Assembly: GCF_021190955.1 (NCBI RefSeq) | Contig: NZ_JAIOAO010000001.1 | Location: 310,001-374,000 of the forward strand | DNA from: Parachryseolinea silvisoli | GTDB lineage: Bacteria; Bacteroidota; Bacteroidia; Cytophagales; Cyclobacteriaceae | Reading direction: 5' to 3' | Length of the DNA: 64,000 nt | Part shown: positions 57,280-64,000 of the stretch, piece after piece | Layout: every line of letters starts with the position of its first letter | Numbering within the stretch: the first letter of the stretch is position 1 | The notes under the pieces: generated by a model | Database searches by the model: none | What the model saw: only the letters and a program-made list of their open reading frames with translations | What the model was told of the DNA's origin: nothing | Position numbers and translations under genes: made by a program

Positions 57280-58176
57280 TTAATTATCGGCCGTCCGATA
57301 TTCCAATGGTGTCATACCTACATGTTGTTTGAAAACACGGGTGAAGTGCTGTGGATACTTAAATCCCAGCTCGTAGGCTATTTCGGCCACGGACTTTTGT
57401 GCGTCGAATATTTTCTCTTTGGCTACATCGATCAGTTTCATTTGAATGAAGTCGTGCGCGGACTTGCCCGTTTCCTTTTTTATCAGGTCGCCAAAATAAT
57501 TGGCAGAAAGGTTCAGCTCGTTCGCGCAGTACGCAACGGTGGGTAGGCCTACCGTTTGAGGCTTGTCGGATGAAAAATAATGGTTGAGTAGCGTTTCGAA
57601 CCGCTCGAGAATGCCTTTGTGCGTATTGTCGCGTGTAACAAACTGGCGATCGTAGAACCGCACGCAGTAATTAAGAAAGAGCTCGACGTTGTTTACAATA
57701 AGTTTTTTGCTGTGCTTATCCACGGCGTGTTCCAGCTCAAATTGAATTTTGGAAAAGCAATCAAGTATGGTCTGTCGCTCGCGCTCTGACAGGTGCAGCG
57801 CTTCGTTTACGGCATACGAAAAGAAGGTGTAGTCGTTCATGTGACGACCGAGCGGGGTGCCGTGGATGAGGTCTGGATGGAACACTAACGCACGTCCCTG
57901 TGGCTGGTAATATTCGTCGCCATTCGAACCGATCACCTGACCGGGTGCGAGGAAGATGAGGGTGCCTTCTTCATAATCGTAGTGGCTGCATCCATAGCGC
58001 AAGTCGCCGCATTTTATCTCTTTCAAAAAAACGACATAAAAACCATAGCTCAACCGCCGTAGCTGGCGGGGCGCTGCCTTCGAAAGATCTACGATACTTA
58101 CCAAAGGGTGCAGTGTTTCATTCCGGTTGAAGGCATTGTACTGGCCGATGGTATCAAATTTTAGGATCTCTTCCAT
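57280..58176 (-). CDS. AraC-family transcriptional regulator
   Basis: The 298-residue protein has a sensor half (about 1-165; YDYEEGTLIFLAPGQVIG, AVNEALHLSERER) and an AraC DNA-binding domain (about 190-295; LNLSANYFGDLIKKETGKSAHDF, then ELGFKYPQHFTRVFKQHVGMTPLEY). It is divergent from the aldo/keto reductase, with 169 bases between the starts, so it is the likely regulator of the oxidation cluster to its right. Such AraC/AKR pairs are common in Bacteroidota. The stop is convergent with the propeller lipoprotein. Confidence 0.92.
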   Translation of the reverse strand: MEEILKFDTIGQYNAFNRNETLHPLVSIVDLSKAAPRQLRRLSYGFYVVFLKEIKCGDLRYGCSHYDYEEGTLIFLAPGQVIGSNGDEYYQPQGRALVFHPDLIHGTPLGRHMNDYTFFSYAVNEALHLSERERQTILDCFSKIQFELEHAVDKHSKKLIVNNVELFLNYCVRFYDRQFVTRDNTHKGILERFETLLNHYFSSDKPQTVGLPTVAYCANELNLSANYFGDLIKKETGKSAHDFIQMKLIDVAKEKIFDAQKSVAEIAYELGFKYPQHFTRVFKQHVGMTPLEYRTADN

Positions 58177-58270
58177 ATCTCCTCCTTTTCCAGTTCAAAA
58201 GTACGGTGTTCCAGGACGGATTCCGCACAAAAAGGCCTTCCATCAGTGGAATTGGTAGGTAAACCAGTAA

Positions 58271-59329
<1,059 letters not shown>

Positions 59330-59332
59330 CGG

Positions 59333-59710
59333 ATGAAGCCGATATTATTTCTGCTATTCAATTTGATAATCATCACCCACTCGTATGGCCAGGGAGAGAA
59401 CAAGCAAATGGTTCGCCTGGCAAAATTGGTGATCGACTCCACTCAATTAGAAATATACAATACATACTTAAAAGAAGAGATTGAGACTTCGATTAAGAAG
59501 GAACCCGGTGTTTTGACGCTCTATGCGATTGCTGAAAAGGCAAGGCCAACGCACATCACTATTCTGGAAATATATGCAACCCCGGAAGCGTATAGGAGTC
59601 ACATCAAAACACCACATTTTCTTAAATACAAAAACGGCACAAAAGAAATGGTAAAGTCGCTGGAGCTCATCGAGGGTATACCCTTGCTACCAGCCATGAA
59701 GATATATTAA
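59333..59710 (+). CDS. Exported ABM-fold (quinol monooxygenase-like) protein
   Basis: A 125-residue protein with a signal peptide (about 1-19, ending THSYGQ) followed by an antibiotic-biosynthesis-monooxygenase-like domain: [62 protein letters not shown] in pieces. Family members are small ferredoxin-fold proteins that oxidise quinols without cofactor, or bind haem. Only 3 bases separate its start from the aldo/keto reductase stop. Export to the periplasm is unusual for this family and places it near the Tat-exported molybdenum subunit. Confidence 0.8.
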   Translation: MKPILFLLFNLIIITHSYGQGENKQMVRLAKLVIDSTQLEIYNTYLKEEIETSIKKEPGVLTLYAIAEKARPTHITILEIYATPEAYRSHIKTPHFLKYKNGTKEMVKSLELIEGIPLLPAMKIY

Positions 59711-59760
59711 CTGGAACGAATTTTTATAGAAGGATCTGTTTAATCCCAATTCAAACCAAC

Positions 59761-60258
59761 ATGCTTATGGCGACTGTTTCTTGTAAAATAAACGGCAAGG
59801 ATCAAACACTGGAGGTCGATCCACAAATGCCACTGTTGTGGGCTATACGCGACGTCGCGCGGCTTAAAGGCACCAAGTATGGCTGCGGAGTGGCGCAGTG
59901 CGGAGCATGTGTTCTGCACCTGAACGGCGAGGCTGTGCGGTCGTGTGTGACGCGGGTGACACGGGCGGAGGGGCAAAAGGTAGTGACGATCGAAGGACTG
60001 TCCGAAAACAACGATCATCCGCTGCAGGTAGCCTGGCAGGAGATTGATGTGCCCCAGTGTGGCTATTGTCATTCCGGACAAATCATGTCGGCGGCGGTGC
60101 TCTTGCGGGAGAATCCAAATCCCACGGATCAGGATATCGACCGGGCTATGGGCGGCAACATCTGCCGCTGTGGAACGTACCCACGGATTCGAAAGGCTAT
60201 TCACCGGGCGGCGGAAATGCTTCGCTCAGGCGGTAAACGAAACGGTACCGATCTATGA
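59761..60258 (+). CDS. Molybdenum hydroxylase, 2Fe-2S subunit (IorA-like)
   Basis: The 165-residue subunit has the two expected [2Fe-2S] motifs: [16 protein letters not shown] with a later Cys in VRSC, and [10 protein letters not shown] with CRCG (about residue 135). It resembles the alpha subunit of isoquinoline 1-oxidoreductase and similar two-subunit enzymes that lack an FAD subunit. It overlaps the cytochrome c gene by 4 bases (ATGA). Without FAD, electrons should pass from here to the cytochrome. The protein itself has no signal; it would be co-exported with the Tat-tagged large subunit. Confidence 0.92.
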   Translation: MLMATVSCKINGKDQTLEVDPQMPLLWAIRDVARLKGTKYGCGVAQCGACVLHLNGEAVRSCVTRVTRAEGQKVVTIEGLSENNDHPLQVAWQEIDVPQCGYCHSGQIMSAAVLLRENPNPTDQDIDRAMGGNICRCGTYPRIRKAIHRAAEMLRSGGKRNGTDL

Positions 60259-60902
60259 ACGGGGGAAACAAACGCTATACCGGCAATCGCTTCTGGCTGA
60301 CGGCGTGCACACTGGTGTTTGGTCTGGGCCTGTTGGTTGCCATGGCGCCCGACTTCACGGGTGGTAAAAAACCGAGGGAGCTTACGCCCGATGATAACCC
60401 GGTTATAAAGAAAGACAGCGCAGCGTCTATAAAGGCATTTGCGAGCGTCTATAAAGTGCTCATGAGTCCGCGGTGCATGAATTGTCACCCCTCCGGCGAT
60501 GTGCCGCTGCAAGGTGACGACAGCCATTTGCACATCATGCAGCCTACACGTGGTAAGGATGGCAAGGGTATATCCGCCATGAAATGCGCCAACTGCCACC
60601 AGCCGGCCAACACTCCCGGACTACACACGCCGCCGGGTAATCCCAACTGGCATTTGCCCCCGGCCGATATGAAGATGGTCTTTCAGGGAAAGACGCCTCG
60701 CCAACTGGCCAGACAACTTGTCGATCCCGAACAAAACGGGCACAAGGACCTCCGGAAATTGCTGGAACACGTAAACGATACGCTCGTCATTGCCGGATGG
60801 CATCCGGGCGAAGGGCGTACAACGCCGCCTCTACCCTACGCGGAATTTAAGAAGGCCTGGATAACCTGGATTGAAAACGGCGCCTACGCTCCTAAAAAAT
60901 AA
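60255..60902 (+). CDS. Membrane-anchored dihaem-type cytochrome c
   Basis: The 215-residue protein has a signal anchor (about 12-31, [20 protein letters not shown]) and two haem c sites, CMNCH (74-78) and CANCH (111-115). Histidine- and methionine-rich stretches follow ([17 protein letters not shown]). It is encoded between the 2Fe-2S and molybdopterin subunits of an IorAB-type enzyme, overlapping the first by 4 bases and 4 bases before the next start. It probably takes electrons from the hydroxylase in the periplasm. This gene order is the most informative clue, and I do not recall a formal name for this cytochrome. Confidence 0.85.
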   Translation: MNGGNKRYTGNRFWLTACTLVFGLGLLVAMAPDFTGGKKPRELTPDDNPVIKKDSAASIKAFASVYKVLMSPRCMNCHPSGDVPLQGDDSHLHIMQPTRGKDGKGISAMKCANCHQPANTPGLHTPPGNPNWHLPPADMKMVFQGKTPRQLARQLVDPEQNGHKDLRKLLEHVNDTLVIAGWHPGEGRTTPPLPYAEFKKAWITWIENGAYAPKK

Positions 60903-60906
60903 TACG

Positions 60907-63069
60907 ATGGAAACGAGCACAATTTCACGAAGAAACTTCCTTAAACTGTCTGCTATGGGAGGCGCTATGCTCTCCCTGGGGTTTTATGTGCCGTCTGCCG
61001 GAAAGGAGGCAACGATCGTCAAGACGACAGAGGCCGAGGGCTTTGGCGTTGAGCTGAACGCGTGGATCCACATTGATACTTCCGGTAAGGTGACCATCTT
61101 CAGCCATCGTGCGGAAATGGGACAAGGTGTTTACCAGGCGATACCACAGATCATTGCCGAAGAGCTGGAGGTAAACCTGGACGAGGTGAACATCGTCTTT
61201 GCAAAAGGTGATAACAAAAAATATGGCAACCAGGTAACGGGTGGAAGCTCGTCTGTGCGCACCACGTATAAGAATCTGTTGAAACTTAGTGCGACCGCGC
61301 GTGAGATGCTGATGGAAGCTGCAGCGAATCGGTGGAAGGTATCCCGCGCGGAGTGTTATGCTGAAAGCGGTCATGTGTTTCATAAACCTTCGAAACGGAA
61401 GTACCATTACGGCGAATTGGTTCTTGACGCTTCTAAACTTCAGGCACCTGAGCAGGTAACACTAAAGAAGCGGTCGGAGTATAAACTTATCGGGAAGCCG
61501 CTTCGGCGGCAGGATACGCGGATGAAGACCAATGGCACCGCGATCTTTGGTTTGGACAAAGAGATTCCCGGCATGTTGTACGCCGTGGTCGAGCGTAACC
61601 CGCGTCTGCGTGGCGTGGTGAAAAGCGTTGACGATACGGATGCGCTGAAGGTGCCCGGTGTGAAACGTGTTGTGAAAGTGCGGATGGGTGTGTTCAGTAC
61701 CTACCGAGAAGGTGTGGCTGTAGTGGCTGACTCAGCCTGGCAGGCCATGCAGGGCAGGAAGGCATTGCGTGTCACATGGGATGATACAGGCTTTGAGCAT
61801 CAAAATACCGAACAGATCTTTCGCCGGCAGGCCGACGAATTGAAAAACAACGAAGGCCTATCGTTCAAGACACAAGGTGATGTCAACGCTATTTTGAATG
61901 GCGCTTCTGATAAGATCGATGTGGTATACCAGACGCCATACCAGCAGCATGCGTGTATGGAGCCGTTGAATTGCGTGGCGCACTGGCAGGGTGACAAAGT
62001 CGAGATCTGGGGGCCTATTCAAGCACCGGATTGGGTACAGGATTACATCAGCAAGGAGATGAATTTGCCGCGTGAGAACGTCATCGTGAACATGACCTTC
62101 CTGGGTGGCGGCTTTGGCCGGAAGGCGTTTATGGATTATCCGCATGAAGCGGTGGTAATCTCGAAAGTGATCGGTGCACCGGTGCAAGTAGTCTGGACAC
62201 GGGAAGACGACATGACCCAGGGACCTTACCGTCCGGGCATCTCCTACCGGTGCGAAGGCGTTGTTACCAATGGTGAAATAAGCGCCTTCAAAGTAAAGAT
62301 GGCAGGGCAAAACAACGACCATTGGCGTGGTGGACCGAAGGACAAGCCGAACCGCAGCACGTCGGAAGGTCTGCTGAAACCGTACTTCGACTCGATAAAA
62401 AATCTTAGCATACAGGATATACCGTTCGAGACACCCATTCCCACGATGTGGTGGCGATCGGTGTATGCGTCTACGAACGGCTTTGCGTACGAGAGCTTCC
62501 TGGACGAGCTGGCCGTGGCCGCAGGGAAAGATCCGCTGGAGTTCAGAAGGAGTTACTTGAAAGACGAACGTGCGCAAAAGCTCATCGATCGCATGCAAGA
62601 AGTTTCAGGATGGAAGAAACGCAAGAAGGGAGACGGCTTTGGCGTGGCGATCACCGAGTGTTTTAACAGCACGGTGGGTCAGGTTGTAAAAGTATCGAAG
62701 CAGCCATCGGGTGGCGTGAAGATTGACCGTGTGTGGGCGGTCATGGATTGTGGCTGGTATGTGAATCCGGATACGATCAAAGCGCAGGTGGAAGGATCTA
62801 TTGTGATGGCGCTGGGCGCTGCGACGATGCATGAGATCAGGTTCGAGGACGGACTGACCGTTCAGAAGAACTTTTATGCTTACCCGATGCCGCGCATATA
62901 CGATATACCACCGATCGAAGTATACATCATGGAGAATGATGCCGACGCAGGCGGTGTGGGTGAGCCCGGGTTGCCGGCATTTGCACCAGCGCTGACGAAT
63001 GCTATCTTTGATCTGACGGGAAAACGCATTCGGAAGTTGCCGTTTGATCTGAACACCGTTTCGTCATAA
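60907..63069 (+). CDS. Tat-exported molybdenum hydroxylase, molybdopterin subunit (IorB-like)
   Basis: The 720-residue catalytic subunit starts with a twin-arginine signal (ISRRNFLKLSAMGG, about residues 5-18; start at ATG 60907). Molybdopterin contacts include HRAEMGQGVYQAIPQIIAEE, TGGSSSVR, FLGGGFGRKAF and the catalytic Glu in GGVGEPGLPAF near the C-terminus. Relatives oxidise isoquinoline, quinaldine or aldehydes in the periplasm. It lacks an FAD subunit, and the cytochrome just upstream is the likely electron acceptor. The substrate is not readable. Confidence 0.93.
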   Translation: METSTISRRNFLKLSAMGGAMLSLGFYVPSAGKEATIVKTTEAEGFGVELNAWIHIDTSGKVTIFSHRAEMGQGVYQAIPQIIAEELEVNLDEVNIVFAKGDNKKYGNQVTGGSSSVRTTYKNLLKLSATAREMLMEAAANRWKVSRAECYAESGHVFHKPSKRKYHYGELVLDASKLQAPEQVTLKKRSEYKLIGKPLRRQDTRMKTNGTAIFGLDKEIPGMLYAVVERNPRLRGVVKSVDDTDALKVPGVKRVVKVRMGVFSTYREGVAVVADSAWQAMQGRKALRVTWDDTGFEHQNTEQIFRRQADELKNNEGLSFKTQGDVNAILNGASDKIDVVYQTPYQQHACMEPLNCVAHWQGDKVEIWGPIQAPDWVQDYISKEMNLPRENVIVNMTFLGGGFGRKAFMDYPHEAVVISKVIGAPVQVVWTREDDMTQGPYRPGISYRCEGVVTNGEISAFKVKMAGQNNDHWRGGPKDKPNRSTSEGLLKPYFDSIKNLSIQDIPFETPIPTMWWRSVYASTNGFAYESFLDELAVAAGKDPLEFRRSYLKDERAQKLIDRMQEVSGWKKRKKGDGFGVAITECFNSTVGQVVKVSKQPSGGVKIDRVWAVMDCGWYVNPDTIKAQVEGSIVMALGAATMHEIRFEDGLTVQKNFYAYPMPRIYDIPPIEVYIMENDADAGGVGEPGLPAFAPALTNAIFDLTGKRIRKLPFDLNTVSS

Positions 63070-63111
63070 TCGCGGCTGACACTCGTTTCAATTGATCAAC
63101 TATAGTACTTT

Positions 63112-63513
63112 ATGCAGATTACAAAAGTAGGTTCTAAACCTTCGGGCAAGGGACCGGAAGATTGGTTTACCGGGTCGGTCAGAATTGACTCGTTGTTTGA
63201 TCCGAATGCAGCCAGGCGCGCAGCGGCAGCAAGCGTTACGTTCGAGCCGGGCGCACGGACAGCATGGCATACGCATCCGTTGGGCCAAACGTTGATCGTA
63301 ACGGCCGGTTGCGGCTGGGTGCAGCGCGAAGGCGGACCTGTCGAAACGATATATCCGGGCGATGTCGTGTGGTTTGAACCGAACGAGAAGCACTGGCATG
63401 GTGCCACGGCAACGAATGGAATGACCCACATTGCGATTCAAGAAAGTGTTAACGGAAAGGTTGTGGATTGGATGGAGAAGGTGACAGACGAGCACTATAG
63501 CGGCGGAAGGTAA
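63112..63513 (+). CDS. Cupin-domain protein
   Basis: The 133-residue protein is a one-domain cupin with both motifs: [17 protein letters not shown] (two His and later Gln) and [17 protein letters not shown] with another His pair. Metal-binding cupins of this size often act as small lyases or hydrolases; it resembles (R)-mandelonitrile lyase-like and carboxymuconolactone-type cupins. It follows the molybdenum subunit by 42 bases on the same strand and may share its operon. No signal peptide is seen, so it is probably cytoplasmic. Confidence 0.88.
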   Translation: MQITKVGSKPSGKGPEDWFTGSVRIDSLFDPNAARRAAAASVTFEPGARTAWHTHPLGQTLIVTAGCGWVQREGGPVETIYPGDVVWFEPNEKHWHGATATNGMTHIAIQESVNGKVVDWMEKVTDEHYSGGR

Positions 63514-63526
63514 AGCGAGGATGTCT

Positions 63527-63581
63527 CCGTGTTGAGTCCGAGTATAGCCCGAGTTTAGCCCGAGTTTAGTCTGTGCTAAGG
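63527..63581. repeat. Second 11-bp-period repeat array
   Basis: Five successive 11-mers: CCGTGTTGAGT (63527), CCGAGTATAGC (63538), CCGAGTTTAGC (63549), CCGAGTTTAGT (63560) and CTGTGCTAAGG (63571). The central three differ in only a few bases; the outer two are degenerate. It lies 13 bases after the cupin stop, in the gap before the next gene. The unit sequence differs from the array at 14480 but the period is identical. Confidence 0.8.
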
Positions 63582-63708
63582 GACAGAGATAAGGCACGGT
63601 CATCCGTGTAAATAGGCAGTTTTTGCCTCGCTAATCGTATACCTCCAAACGTTTTTGATGGACTGTACGTTAAGCCGGAGACTAAAAAAGAACTGTCTAC
63701 TTGTCTTT

Positions 63709-63728
63709 ATGTAAAGTAAACTTTACAT
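63709..63728. promoter_or_regulatory. Perfect inverted repeat, probable operator
   Basis: ATGTAAAG-TAAA-CTTTACAT, 8-bp arms with a 4-base spacer, centred 30 bases upstream of ATG 63749. Symmetry, AT-rich composition and position fit an operator bound by a dimeric repressor. The regulator is not identified. Confidence 0.55.
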
Positions 63729-63748
63729 TTGGTCAAACAAACAAGACT

Positions 63749-64000
63749 ATGATCAAAACCCTGTTTCCGTATCATCCAGCCGTCAAATTGCTGGGCGTGG
63801 GACTCTTTCTCTTCGCTTTTAGCGGTTTTATCTACAAAACCCTGCATCAACACGACTTTGTCTCGTTTGCTCCAGCATTTCAGATCGCTTCTCTTGGTTT
63901 GGTATTTATTTTCTTCTCAAAAGAGAAGTACGACGATGAACGGGTGCATCAGATAAAATTCCGGTCGCTTACCTGGGGCGTACTGACAGCCTACTTCCTG
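63749..64000 (+). CDS. Membrane protein, 5' part
   Basis: The frame is open to the end of the window, giving 84 residues from ATG 63749 (MIKTLFPYHPAVKLLG). Three hydrophobic segments are visible (AVKLLGVGLFLFAFSGFIYK, FQIASLGLVFIFFS and LTWGVLTAYFL) with a charged KEKYDDERVHQIKF loop. I do not recognise the family; in Bacteroidota such small membrane proteins are often followed by a helix-turn-helix gene, which would lie outside. A perfect inverted repeat precedes it. Confidence 0.7.
   Translation, partial: MIKTLFPYHPAVKLLGVGLFLFAFSGFIYKTLHQHDFVSFAPAFQIASLGLVFIFFSKEKYDDERVHQIKFRSLTWGVLTAYFL

Overview
The window is chromosomal DNA of a Bacteroidota bacterium, most likely of the order Cytophagales (Chryseolinea/Ohtaekwangia-like; this placement is an inference). 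Supporting signs are a type IX secretion cargo with the gliding-type C-terminal domain next to a PorP/SprF partner, a second cargo with a type A sorting domain, a TonB-dependent receptor with a carboxypeptidase-regulatory N-terminus, many PAS-type histidine kinases with stand-alone receivers, mostly weak Shine-Dalgarno sites, and a promoter of the Bacteroidota TTTG / TAnnTTTG type. I see no rRNA, tRNA, CRISPR array or complete insertion sequence.

Layout. 0-5 kb: end of a DprA-like gene, then a leftward metal or siderophore uptake operon (small HPP protein, TonB receptor, PepSY membrane protein). 5-7.8 kb: an intergenic repeat, then a phage- or element-like replication module (unknown 155-aa protein, DnaD-like replisome organiser, DnaC-like helicase loader, terminator). 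7.8-12.6 kb: aldo/keto reductase with AraC regulator, secreted CotH-like protein, nitronate monooxygenase-like enzyme. 12.6-15.4 kb: an odd accessory block with a holin-like protein, two divergent paralogues of a family I cannot name, a small helix-turn-helix-like protein, and an 11-bp-period repeat array with dyad symmetry. 15.5-21.7 kb: a giant hybrid kinase with a receiver gene, and a divergent kinase. 21.7-28.9 kb: small-protein, stress and lipoprotein genes (polysaccharide deacetylase, manganese catalase, AlkB-like protein, sugar dehydrogenase, kinase). 29.1-32.9 kb: a three-subunit molybdenum hydroxylase of PaoABC type. 32.9-36.8 kb: kinase, YD-repeat lipoprotein, receiver.

36.9-41.1 kb is a methionine locus: a cobalamin riboswitch controls metE, followed by a terminator and a divergent MTHFR-like gene, with an Lrp/AsnC gene pointing away. 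41.1-47.1 kb is the T9SS type B cargo/PorP pair. 47.8-52.1 kb pairs a UvrA-like ATPase that lacks the UvrB-binding domain with an ABC exporter. 52.2-57.3 kb holds a receiver, an AraC regulator, an MFS exporter, a sterol desaturase-like membrane enzyme and an SdiA-regulated-type lipoprotein. 57.3-63.5 kb is an oxidation cluster: AraC divergent from an aldo/keto reductase, an exported monooxygenase-fold protein, an IorAB-type molybdenum hydroxylase with a cytochrome c encoded between its subunits, and a cupin. A second 11-bp-period repeat and a perfect inverted repeat precede a truncated membrane protein gene at the right edge.

The strongest candidates for something undescribed are the 12.6-15.4 kb block, possibly related to the 5.6-7.7 kb replication module, and the two 11-bp-period arrays. 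All functional statements come from reading motifs by eye; no database search was run.
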